Assembly (NCBI RefSeq): GCF_034424805.1
Contig: NZ_JAXOUF010000004.1
Span: forward strand, 372,001 to 436,000
Reading direction: 5' to 3'
DNA length: 64,000 bases
DNA from: Labrys sedimenti
Lineage (GTDB): Bacteria; Pseudomonadota; Alphaproteobacteria; Rhizobiales; Labraceae
Part shown: piece by piece, positions 54,606 through 63,920 of the stretch
Layout: every line of letters starts with the position of its first letter
Numbering within the stretch: the first letter of the stretch is position 1
Translations under genes and position numbers: made by a program
Notes under the pieces: generated by a model
Databases searched by the model: none
Seen by the model: the letters and a program-made list of their open reading frames with translations, nothing else
Told to the model about the DNA's origin: nothing

Positions 54606-54677
54606 AGTGCCCCTTGGAATCGAACCAAGCCAGGCCACTGATTGTAAGCCGCTGGGCCATCTCCTCGATAGGGCGAT
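54606..54677 (-). other. tRNA-like sequence, probably a degenerate remnant
   Basis: A perfect T arm on the minus strand (CTTGG-TTCGATT-CCAAG, 54613-54629) is followed by a 7-base acceptor-like strand GGGCACT. Exactly 41 bases upstream, ATCGCCC pairs with it at 5 of 7 positions and is followed by TA, as at tRNA positions 8-9. The D arm cannot be folded and the anticodon stem (loop CTTACAA possible) has mismatches. So it is not a functional tRNA by eye. Confidence 0.3.
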
Positions 54678-54718
54678 GCGCACGGAGCGCTTCGAATGCG
54701 GGTCACTCCGCACCCGGC

Positions 54719-56569
<1,851 letters not shown>

Positions 56570-56722
56570 GACCTACTCCTCGATTTGGCCTTCCGGCCGG
56601 CGACGCAATGCCGAGGGCGCTGTACGCGAACTGGACACCCGGCCCCCGCAAATGTTCAACCCAACGACAGAACCGGCTTCAAAGATTCAATCAACACACT
56701 GAGATAGCTTGCATATTTTTCC

Positions 56723-56738
56723 TGGCATGCGGATTGCC
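56723..56738 (+). promoter_or_regulatory. Sigma-54 promoter of the alcohol dehydrogenase gene
   Basis: TGGCAT (56723-56728), five bases, TTGCC (56734-56738): GG and GC at the -24/-12 spacing, about 50 bases before the ATG and next to a sigma-54 activator gene. Confidence 0.75.
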
Positions 56739-56787
56739 ATGTCTCTTGCGAAGCACGGACAAGACCGGGCTCGCGGAGGAAATGACA

Positions 56788-57840
56788 ATGAAGGCGCAAG
56801 TACTCACCCGCTATGACGACGACCTGAAAGCCGGCCAGTGGGTCGATCTCCAGGAAGTTCCCGATCCCAGGATCGAGAAATCCAACGACGTCATCGTGCG
56901 GATCGGCGGAGCGGGTGTATGCCGCACCGATCTCCACATCATCGAGGGTGTCTGGCGCCCGCACATGGACCCCAATGGCGACCAGCTGCTGCCGCTGATC
57001 ATGGGACACGAAAATGCCGGCTGGGTCGAAGCAATCGGCAAGGAGGTCGAGGGCATCAAGGTCGGGGATCCCGTCATCGTGCATCCCAAGATCTCCGGCG
57101 GGACCTGCCTGGCCTGCCGCCGCGGCATGGACATGCACGGCCCGGGCCGTTTTCCGGGACTCGACTGCAATGGCGGCTATGCGGAATTCCTCTGCACCTC
57201 CGAGCGCAACATCGTCCCGCTTCCCAAGACGCTCGCGCCCAAGGAAGTCGCGCCCTATGCCGATGCGGGCCTGACCGCCTATCGCGCCGCCAAGAAGGCG
57301 ACCCGCCATCTGCTGCCGGGCGAGAGCTGCGTGGTGATCGGCGCCGGCGGCCTCGGCCATATCGGTATCCAATGCCTCAAGGCCATGTGCGCCGCCGACG
57401 TCATCGTGGTCGACAAGTCCGACGCCTCCCTGGCCCTTGCGGGCAAGATCGGAGCGGACAAGCTGGTGAAGGCCGACGGCAACGAGGTGGAGGCCGTGCT
57501 GGCGCTCACCGGCGGGGCCGGCGCCGAAGCCGTGATCGACTTCGTCGGCGAGAAGGGCACCACGGCCAAGGGCCTTGCCATGACCCGATCGGCCGGCAGC
57601 TATTACGTCGTCGGCTATGGTGAGGATATCCGGGTCCCCACGGTCGACATGGTCATCACGGAAAAGAACATCATCGGCAATCTGGTCGGAACCTGGGCCG
57701 AGCTCGTCGAACTCATGGCCCTGGCCGATCGCGGCCTGGTCGAGTTGACCACGGTGGAATACCGGTTGGCCGATGCCAACAAGGCTCTCCAGGATCTCAA
57801 CGCCGGCAGGATCCATGGTCGCGCTGTCCTCATTCCGTAA
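56788..57840 (+). CDS. Zinc-type alcohol dehydrogenase linked to the diiron monooxygenase
   Basis: 350 residues, medium-chain dehydrogenase. Catalytic zinc ligands in GVCRTDLHI (Cys) and GHENAG (His-Glu); Rossmann motif VIGAGGLGHIGIQ. The structural-zinc loop is degenerate: ISGGTCLACRRGMDMHGPG keeps two Cys, with Gly where the first and last of the usual four stand. It closely resembles the dehydrogenases of propane and acetone monooxygenase loci, which oxidise the secondary or primary alcohol formed. GGAGG eight bases before ATG; driven by the -24/-12 promoter. Confidence 0.9.
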   Translation: MKAQVLTRYDDDLKAGQWVDLQEVPDPRIEKSNDVIVRIGGAGVCRTDLHIIEGVWRPHMDPNGDQLLPLIMGHENAGWVEAIGKEVEGIKVGDPVIVHPKISGGTCLACRRGMDMHGPGRFPGLDCNGGYAEFLCTSERNIVPLPKTLAPKEVAPYADAGLTAYRAAKKATRHLLPGESCVVIGAGGLGHIGIQCLKAMCAADVIVVDKSDASLALAGKIGADKLVKADGNEVEAVLALTGGAGAEAVIDFVGEKGTTAKGLAMTRSAGSYYVVGYGEDIRVPTVDMVITEKNIIGNLVGTWAELVELMALADRGLVELTTVEYRLADANKALQDLNAGRIHGRAVLIP

Positions 57841-57946
57841 AGAGAAAAGCCCAGGCCTCCCCCCGATCGGCGGGGGCCGGGCACTCCCATTGCCGCACCC
57901 GGGCGACCGGGACGGCAGGGGCGCGGCAAGGCTGAAAGGGCGAGCC

Positions 57947-58219
57947 ATGTGCAAGGTCCTCACAAGTCAGAGCCCGCTCCACTTTCGCAAGGCGAGCCGA
58001 TCGATGCGTATCGCCGGGCACTCGACGACGGTGAGGTTGGAGGAGGCGTTCTGGCAGGTCCTCGACGAAATGGCGCTGCGGGAAGGGCTCTCGACCTCCC
58101 GCCTGATTTCGGTGCTCTATGAGGAAGCACTCGAACGCCATGGCGCCGCGCCAAACTTCGCTTCGCTCCTGCGCACCGTGTGCCTGCTCTATCGCGGGAT
58201 GATTCCGCCCGAGAGCTGA
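57947..58219 (+). CDS. Ribbon-helix-helix domain protein (RHH_4-like)
   Basis: 90 residues. STTVRLEEAFWQVLDEMALREGLSTSRLISVLYEEAL is a ribbon-helix-helix domain of the kind in small alphaproteobacterial RHH_4 proteins. It could bind DNA, but family members are uncharacterised. AAGGG upstream. A GC hairpin (CCCCC-n7-GGGGG around 57860-57876) separates it from the dehydrogenase gene, so read-through may be partial. Confidence 0.8.
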   Translation: MCKVLTSQSPLHFRKASRSMRIAGHSTTVRLEEAFWQVLDEMALREGLSTSRLISVLYEEALERHGAAPNFASLLRTVCLLYRGMIPPES

Positions 58220-58229
58220 TACGCCGAGA

Positions 58230-58251
58230 GAGGCCGGATCGCTCCGGCCTC
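58230..58251. terminator. Bidirectional hairpin terminator
   Basis: GAGGCCGGA (58230-58238), loop TCGC, TCCGGCCTC (58243-58251): perfect 9-bp stem between the convergent RHH gene and the four-gene minus-strand cluster. Confidence 0.75.
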
Positions 58252-58264
58252 CTCACCCACCGTC

Positions 58265-58441
58265 TCAACTCGCCTTTGCGATCTTGACGATCCGGTCCTC
58301 GGCGATCCAGCGCGCCGTCAGGATCAGGGCCCCCATGGCAAAATCCTTGTCATGGGTGTCGATCATCTCACGGGCGAGATTTTCCAGTTTCTGGAAGAAC
58401 AGGTCCTTGCTCTCTTCCTCGCGGGTCTGCTCTGTCGGCAT
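58265..58441 (-). CDS. 58-residue helical protein, last gene of the four-gene cluster
   Basis: Starts at ATG 58441 with AGGAGG eight bases upstream. The chain is acidic then helical (EESKDLFFQKLENLAREM, DFAMGALILTARWIAEDRIV). No named family recognised. It follows the WD40-like gene by 32 bases. The good ribosome-binding site and operon position support it as real despite its size. Confidence 0.65.
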   Translation of the reverse strand: MPTEQTREEESKDLFFQKLENLAREMIDTHDKDFAMGALILTARWIAEDRIVKIAKAS

Positions 58442-58473
58442 GTCGTCCTCCTGTGATGGGCGCTTTGCTGCGT

Positions 58474-59583
58474 CTATTTGAAGAGTTGAGGCGGGAAGGT
58501 AACCAATGCGGCCTGGCCCTCGGCATCGCCCACGGCGAGATGGCGCCCGTCCGCCGACCAGGCCAGCGCAGTGACGGCGCCGCCGAACGGCCGCACGAAC
58601 AGTTCGTCGCGCCCGCCGAGCCGCGCCACCACGATGCGGCCATCGGCATAGCCGGCCGCGACCAGATCGCGCCTGGGATGGGCGGCAACCGCCTCCACCA
58701 GGATCAGGCCGGTATGCCCGGTGAGCAAGGCCTGGCTGGCGGCTTCGGGCATGCCCCAGGCCGCGATGCGATAGGCACCCGATGCCACCAACTGCCCTCC
58801 CACGCCCCAGGCCAGCCCCCGCACCGGTGCGGGAAAGTCGAGGATGGTGTCGGTCCGTCCAAGCGGGACGTCGACGATGCTGAGGCCACCAATTTCTAGA
58901 CCACAGGCGATGCGATCGCCTTGCTCGTTCCAATGGAGGCCCGTTGGCCGCGAGGGCAGCGTGACCACGCCTTCGACCGGCATTTCTTCGTCCAACCCCA
59001 GGATGACGAGGCTTTCTCCACTCAATCCCGCCAGATACCGGCCATCGGGGGAGAATTTGAGGGCTTTCGTGTCGGGAAGTGTCGCCCTCGACCGACCAAC
59101 GATTTTTGCCTCCTGGTCGAGGACGCAGAGTTCCTCGCCGTCCGACAGAGCGGTCATTCCCGATTGCACCGCATGGTCGAGCGCCCGGATGGAGAGGCCA
59201 AGACGAAAGAAATCCTCGCTCAAGTCTCCCTGCGCCGAAACCCTCCTGACCGCACCATGGCCGGTCCCGACGAGGAAGCCGCCTGCATGGAAGGGAACGA
59301 CAAGAGGAGCTTGGCCCTCCTCAACTGCGACCGCGGTCAGGGGCACTGGCGGACTGGTACGCGGCAATATTCTCATCTGGCCGAGATCGCCACTGACCCG
59401 GATACGGCTTTCCGGTCCCTCCGTTTCCGCCACGGCAGCAAGGGCCAGCGTCCCATCGAGGGTCGTGAAGGCGACAGAACTGCCCTGCCGATCGAAGTTT
59501 ACGCTCGCGACGGGTGCGGGTCGCTGCCAGCAGCGTCCCAGCAGGTCGAACAGCGTCGGGTTCTGTCTGCTTTGCTGATTCAT
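58474..59583 (-). CDS. WD40-repeat-like beta-propeller protein
   Basis: 369 residues, no signal peptide. At least five blade-like units with W/A-W/LxWxxxGxxLA cores: ALKFSPDGRYLAGLSGESLVILGLD, GLHWNEQGDRIACGLEIGGLSIVDV, GLAWGVGGQLVASGAYRIAAWG, ...HPRRDLVAAGYADGRIVVARL, ALAWSADGRHLAVGDAEGQAALV. A protein-interaction platform. Start ATG 59583 with GGGAGG; it overlaps the stop of the coiled-coil gene, so the two are coupled. Confidence 0.8.
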   Translation of the reverse strand: MNQQSRQNPTLFDLLGRCWQRPAPVASVNFDRQGSSVAFTTLDGTLALAAVAETEGPESRIRVSGDLGQMRILPRTSPPVPLTAVAVEEGQAPLVVPFHAGGFLVGTGHGAVRRVSAQGDLSEDFFRLGLSIRALDHAVQSGMTALSDGEELCVLDQEAKIVGRSRATLPDTKALKFSPDGRYLAGLSGESLVILGLDEEMPVEGVVTLPSRPTGLHWNEQGDRIACGLEIGGLSIVDVPLGRTDTILDFPAPVRGLAWGVGGQLVASGAYRIAAWGMPEAASQALLTGHTGLILVEAVAAHPRRDLVAAGYADGRIVVARLGGRDELFVRPFGGAVTALAWSADGRHLAVGDAEGQAALVTFPPQLFK

Positions 59584-59921
59584 GATGTCCTCCCTTCCCG
59601 CTCCATGGCCTGCTGGAGCAGACGATCGAGCGCCTCGATTTCCTGCTCGGCTGTTTCGATGCGCTCGGCACATTGGCTTTGCCGCTCGATCTCAGCTTCG
59701 GCGCTTTTGTGTGCCGTTCGCAGTTCGTCCTGCAATTCCCGCGCCAACTCCCCGTCAGCCGGTGTTTGCTTCAAAGCCAGCTCGAGGCGCAGGACCTCCA
59801 TGTCGAGGCCGGCGAGGAGCTGGGTGAGCTTGAGGGCCTGTGCATTGAGCGCGGACAGACCGGCAACCAAGCCGAGCCGGCGTGTCAGCAGATCCTGACG
59901 CTCGGGATTCGCATGGGTCAT
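59580..59921 (-). CDS. Coiled-coil protein of unknown function
   Basis: 113 residues. Two predicted long helices with heptad spacing (LTRRLGLVAGLSALNAQALK; ELQDELRTAHKSAEAEIERQ; IETAEQEIEALDRLL). No family recognised. Both its start and stop overlap neighbouring genes by ATGA junctions. Probably a structural partner of the WD40-like protein. Confidence 0.7.
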   Translation of the reverse strand: MTHANPERQDLLTRRLGLVAGLSALNAQALKLTQLLAGLDMEVLRLELALKQTPADGELARELQDELRTAHKSAEAEIERQSQCAERIETAEQEIEALDRLLQQAMEREGRTS

Positions 59922-60394
59922 GGCCGCCTCTTCTCCTCGACGACCTCCGGCCTTTCCCAGCCGGATAGGAGGTTCGGCAGCTCCGGCAGCTGGGCTTTGA
60001 ACTGGCGTTGCGCCGCCTCCACATGGCTCCTGAGCTGGTCCCAGATGTCGACGCGCAACAGGCAAGTGGTATCGCCGGTCAGGCGTTCAATGTCCTCCAC
60101 CCGAAACTGCCGGGACAGGGAAACACCCGAGAAGACGAAGTCGCGCAGCGTGATGGCATGCCGTTCCACAAAGGCATGAAGCAGGGGATGGGTTTCCTCC
60201 GTAATCCCCGCCTTTGTCAGCTCGGCGATCATGAACGCCTGAAAATGGCGCTGCAGGCGCAACTGGCTTTCGCCCAGAAAGCGCATGGAGAAGATCAGGT
60301 CGCGCGGCATCAGCCGCAGCAGGTCGGTGATGACCTCGCTCTCGCCCGGCCCCTCGAAAGCCGATGGTGATCGAGGATCGTCGGAAGAAGACAT
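59918..60394 (-). CDS. Helical protein of unknown function, first gene of the four-gene cluster
   Basis: About 158 residues. Sequence such as ITDLLRLMPRDLIFSMRFLGESQLRLQRHFQ and VERHAITLRDFVFSGVSLSRQFRVEDIERLTGDT is helical and soluble; not recognised. Start is uncertain: ATG 60394 (GGGG eight bases upstream), with ATG 60400 and 60424 possible. It shares the upstream region with the monooxygenase operon on the other strand. Confidence 0.65.
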   Translation of the reverse strand: MSSSDDPRSPSAFEGPGESEVITDLLRLMPRDLIFSMRFLGESQLRLQRHFQAFMIAELTKAGITEETHPLLHAFVERHAITLRDFVFSGVSLSRQFRVEDIERLTGDTTCLLRVDIWDQLRSHVEAAQRQFKAQLPELPNLLSGWERPEVVEEKRRP

Positions 60395-60520
60395 CGGCAT
60401 GACCCCGAATGATTGGGTTGTCATAGTGCCGACAGGATAACCCATGAAAGTAAGTTGTCTATAAGTTCTAATATCAATGATATCAATAAATGTGTTAAAT
60501 ATCAAAATAGATAAATAGCA

Positions 60521-60557
60521 TTACATTTGTAAATTACAGCTGTAAAATAATGTTACA
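60521..60557. promoter_or_regulatory. Palindromic upstream activator sites
   Basis: TTACATTTGTAA (60521-60532) and TTACAGCTGTAA (60534-60545), centres 13 bases apart, followed by a further TTACA half-site (60553-60557). They lie about 90-110 bases upstream of the -24 element, the usual place for enhancer sites of a sigma-54 activator. Confidence 0.6.
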
Positions 60558-60630
60558 CCAATGACGTCCGCGCGAATATCAACGCCATTCAGGACGCCTG
60601 AAGCTGCACAATTTAGAGCTTGTCGCGAGT

Positions 60631-60646
60631 TGGCACGGTCCTTGCT
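60631..60646 (+). promoter_or_regulatory. Sigma-54 promoter of the monooxygenase operon
   Basis: TGGCAC (60631-60636), GGTCC, TTGCT (60642-60646): an exact match to the TGGCAC-N5-TTGCW consensus, about 280 bases before mimA. Confidence 0.85.
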
Positions 60647-60925
60647 GTATCGTTCTCCATAAGAAGCCCATCGCGTTTCGGCGCGATGCCAAAAGAACGA
60701 AGGAATGGGGAACCCAAGGTCGGAATGCCATGGCGCGCGTGCCTTGCGCAGCGCGCACCGGGCTTTCAGCACCGCTCCAGATACCTTTGCCGTGATCCAC
60801 TCGAGCGGCCGGATGGAGGCATCCATGCTTCCAGGCGGACCGCCCGCACTCATCGGCGGCGATACCTGCCGCTCCCCGCCCGGACCATGGGGGTTCGTGG
60901 CGCAATCTGGTGGAGGCTCATGGCT

Positions 60926-62593
60926 ATGACGTCTTTGACGCTCAACAAGATAACCTCGCAGCGCGGCATTTCCGTCGGCGAGGCGACCAAGAAGATATCC
61001 GATCTCGGCTGGAACCCGACCTATGTCCAGGAAGCGATGACCTTCCCGACGGACTACAAGATCAGCAAGGCGCCGCGCGATCCGATGAAGCAGGTGTTGC
61101 GCTCCTATTTCCCGATGCAGGAGGAAAAGGACAACCGCGTCTACGGCGCGCTGGACGCTGCCTTGCGCGGCGACATGTTCCGCAATGTCGAGCCGCGCTG
61201 GGTGGAGTGGATGAAGCTCTTCCTCGCCATCATTCCCTTCCCGGAAATCTCGGCCGCCCGCTCGATGGCGATGGTGGCGAGGCTGGCGCCCGGCGAGGAC
61301 CTGCGCACCGGCTTCACCATGCAGATGGTCGACGAGTTCCGCCATTCCACCATTCAGATGAATCTGAAGAAGTGGTACATGGAGAACTATATCGATCCGG
61401 CCGGCTTCGACATCACCGAAGAGGCCTTCGGCAAGTGCTACGCCACCACGATCGGCCGCCAGTTCGGTGAAGGTTTCATCACCGGCGATACCATGACCGC
61501 GGCCTGCATGTACCTGACCGTCGTCGCCGAGACGGCCTTCACCAACACGCTGTTCGTCGCCATGCCCTCCGAGGCCGCCCGCAATGGCGACTATGCCCTG
61601 CCGACGGTGTTCCTTTCGGTGCAGTCGGACGAGAGCCGCCATATCGGCAACGGCCACTCCCTGCTGATGGCCGCCCTCAAGGAGCCGGAAAACCACCTGC
61701 TGCTCGAGCGCGACCTGCGCTACGCCTTCTGGCAGAACCACGCCATCGTCGATGCCGCCATCGGCACCTTCATCGAATACGGCACCACCAATCGCGACAA
61801 GAACAAGGAATCCTACGCGGAAATGTGGCACCGCTGGATCTTCGAGGATTACTATCGCACCTACATGCTGCCGCTGGAAAAATACGGCATCAAGATCCAC
61901 CACGACGACGTGCAGACGGCCTGGAAGCGCATCACCGAGAAGTTCTATGTCCACAAGGTGGCGCAGTTCTTCGCGGTGGGCTGGCCGGTGAACTTCTGGC
62001 GTATCGAGGCCCAGCGCGAGCAGGACTTCGAGTGGTTCGAGCACAAATATCCCGGCTGGTATGCCCAGTTCGGCGATTTCTGGAAATGGTACGACAAGCT
62101 CAGCCACCGCGGCGAGAAGGTTCTCGTGTTCAACGAGCAGGTTGGCTACGTCTACCCCCATCGCTGCTGGAGTTGCCTGGTGCCCTGCCTGATCCGCGAG
62201 GACATGGTGGTGGACGAGATCGATGGGCAGTTGCACACCTTCGCCCATGAACTCGACCGCTGGACCGCCGTCGAGGCTTTCTCCGACGAATATCAGGGCC
62301 GCCCGACCCCGGCGATGGGCCGCTTCAGCGGCAAGCGCGAATGGGAAACGCTCTATCACGGCTGGGACCTGGCCGATGCCATCAAGGATCTCAACTTCGT
62401 GCGCTCCGACGGCAAGACCCTGGTGCCGCAGCCGCATCTGCGCTTCGACAGCAAGGACATGTGGACGCTCGACGACGTACGCGGCCACACCCTGCAGTCT
62501 CCGCTCACGCTGCTGCGTGAGATGAACCCGGCCGACCGCGAGAAGCACCTGGCCGAGTACCGCGCTGGCTTCACCATCACGCCGTTCAACTGA
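60926..62593 (+). CDS. mimA: Diiron monooxygenase large hydroxylase subunit (propane/MimA type)
   Basis: 555 residues. Catalytic alpha subunit of a soluble diiron monooxygenase, group 5. Two ExxH ligand pairs: Glu137/His140 (VDEFRHSTIQM) and Glu236/His239 (QSDESRHIGNG). Signature stretches SYFPMQEEKDNRVYGALD, GRQFGEGFITGD, AETAFTNTLFVAMP and FIEYGTTNRDKNKESYAEMW match PrmA/MimA closely. Hydroxylates propane, acetone or phenol in relatives. ATG 60926 lies nine bases after GGAGG; ATG 60920 is also possible. First gene of mimA-mimB-mimC, with a sigma-54 promoter upstream. Confidence 0.95.
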   Translation: MTSLTLNKITSQRGISVGEATKKISDLGWNPTYVQEAMTFPTDYKISKAPRDPMKQVLRSYFPMQEEKDNRVYGALDAALRGDMFRNVEPRWVEWMKLFLAIIPFPEISAARSMAMVARLAPGEDLRTGFTMQMVDEFRHSTIQMNLKKWYMENYIDPAGFDITEEAFGKCYATTIGRQFGEGFITGDTMTAACMYLTVVAETAFTNTLFVAMPSEAARNGDYALPTVFLSVQSDESRHIGNGHSLLMAALKEPENHLLLERDLRYAFWQNHAIVDAAIGTFIEYGTTNRDKNKESYAEMWHRWIFEDYYRTYMLPLEKYGIKIHHDDVQTAWKRITEKFYVHKVAQFFAVGWPVNFWRIEAQREQDFEWFEHKYPGWYAQFGDFWKWYDKLSHRGEKVLVFNEQVGYVYPHRCWSCLVPCLIREDMVVDEIDGQLHTFAHELDRWTAVEAFSDEYQGRPTPAMGRFSGKREWETLYHGWDLADAIKDLNFVRSDGKTLVPQPHLRFDSKDMWTLDDVRGHTLQSPLTLLREMNPADREKHLAEYRAGFTITPFN

Positions 62594-62696
62594 CGAAACG
62601 AACCCCATGGAGGCCGGGAACCGGCCTCCACTGGGCCCGCTTGCCCCCTTCCCGCGCCGGGAAGGGGAACGGGAGAGTATTGGGAGGAGAAGACCG

Positions 62697-63761
62697 ATGA
62701 GCGGTGCCCACACTGTGCGTCTGGAGCCGGTCGGCGTCGAATTCGAAGTGGAACACGGCGAGACGGTGCTGAATGCGGCATTCCGTCAAGGCATAGCGCT
62801 GCCGCATGGCTGCAAGGAGGGACAATGCTCGGCCTGTAAATGCGTCCTGCTGGATGGCGAAGTCGACATGCTCAAATATTCGACCTTCGCGCTCAACGAC
62901 ATGGAGAAGGACAGCGGCCACGTCCTGTTATGCCGGACGATCGCTTATTCCGACATGGAGGTAGAGCTCCTCAACTACGATGAGGAGGTGCTGGCGAAAT
63001 CGATCGCAGTGAAGACCTATCAGGGCCGCATCACACGCATCGAGCGGCTGACCCACGACATCCGTGGCATCGAGATCAGCCTCAATTCGCCGATGAAATT
63101 CTGGGCCGGCCAATATGTCGACATCACGGTCACCACGCAAAAGGGGGAGACGCTTACGCGCTCGTTCTCCATGGCAAATACGCCGGACCAAACCCAGGCC
63201 CTGTCCTTCATCATCAAGAAATACCCCGAGGGGAAATTCTCCGGAGAACTCGATGCCGGGGGAATCCAGGTCGGAGCCGAGGTTGCCATCGTCGGCCCCT
63301 ACGGAACCTGCTTTCGACGGGAAGAACGCGAAGGACCCCTGATCCTGGTCGGCGCCGGGTCGGGCATGTCGCCGGTCTGGTCGATCCTCAACGACCACTT
63401 GGCCAGTGGCGAGCAAAGGCCGGTTTATTTCTTCTACGGTGCCCGTACGCAGGACGACCTCTTCCATCTCGACCGGATCTCGGCCCTGGTGGAACGTCAT
63501 CCGGAAGTCAGTTTCATCCCCGTGCTTTCGCATGCCGGGGAAGACGGCGCCTGGCAGGGCGAGCGCGGCTTCGTGCACGAAAGCGTGGGGGCCAAGCTCA
63601 AGGAACTCGCCATCGATGGACAGGGCGACGTCTATGCCTGCGGTCCGCCCCCGATGATCGACGCGCTGCAGCCCGTTCTCTTCATGAACGGCTTCGAGTC
63701 CGAGCACGTCTTCTTCGACAAGTTCACCACCTCGTCGGGCGCGACCTCGCCCGGCCACTAG
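62697..63761 (+). CDS. mimB: Monooxygenase NADH reductase subunit (MimB/PrmB type)
   Basis: 354 residues. Carries electrons from NADH through FAD and [2Fe-2S] to the hydroxylase. Ferredoxin domain (1-90) with GCKEGQCSACKCVLL and VLLCRT supplying four Cys; FAD-binding barrel with TRSFSMANTP; NAD domain with LVGAGSGMSPVWSIL and YACGPPPMI. GGGAGGAG before ATG. It follows mimA by 103 bases, in the mimA-reductase-small subunit order known from mycobacterial mimABCD and rhodococcal prmABCD. Confidence 0.95.
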   Translation: MSGAHTVRLEPVGVEFEVEHGETVLNAAFRQGIALPHGCKEGQCSACKCVLLDGEVDMLKYSTFALNDMEKDSGHVLLCRTIAYSDMEVELLNYDEEVLAKSIAVKTYQGRITRIERLTHDIRGIEISLNSPMKFWAGQYVDITVTTQKGETLTRSFSMANTPDQTQALSFIIKKYPEGKFSGELDAGGIQVGAEVAIVGPYGTCFRREEREGPLILVGAGSGMSPVWSILNDHLASGEQRPVYFFYGARTQDDLFHLDRISALVERHPEVSFIPVLSHAGEDGAWQGERGFVHESVGAKLKELAIDGQGDVYACGPPPMIDALQPVLFMNGFESEHVFFDKFTTSSGATSPGH

Positions 63762-63813
63762 AGGAAGTGCAATTTCTCTGAACCGCAATTCCTCTCTAAG
63801 TCTTTGTTTTAAC

Positions 63814-63857
63814 GCGTTTTCTTAATGGAAAAGTCTGTCAAATTTCCTGGAAAACGC
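63814..63857. repeat. Palindromic element inside the monooxygenase operon
   Basis: GCGTTTTC (63814-63821) pairs with GAAAACGC (63850-63857), preceded by TTTGTTTTAAC and followed by TCTAAGGA. This form (TTTGTTTTAACGCGTTTTC ... GAAAACGCTCTA) resembles an intergenic element common in Rhizobiales. It fills most of the mimB-mimC spacer. Confidence 0.55.
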
Positions 63858-63920
63858 TCTAAGGACCGCCCTCACCAGGGGCGGATCGTCGAAACGCACC
63901 ACAACCAGGGAGTGAATACC

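Larger units (their letters stand above)
54361..54718. other. Intergenic region between convergent operons
   Basis: Contains a minus-strand terminator (54568-54587) and a tRNA-like remnant (54606-54677), both listed. Nothing else is supported. Confidence 0.5.
60395..60925. other. Divergent control region of the monooxygenase operon
   Basis: About 530 bases, AT-rich between 60420 and 60560, containing a palindrome pair (60521-60557) and a sigma-54 promoter (60631-60646), both listed. The long leader from the promoter to mimA (about 270 bases) carries no protein I recognise. Confidence 0.6.

Noticed and set aside
60521..62713. Long minus-strand open frame antisense to mimA
   Set aside because: The plus-strand product matches diiron hydroxylases throughout; the antisense frame is a codon-bias shadow.
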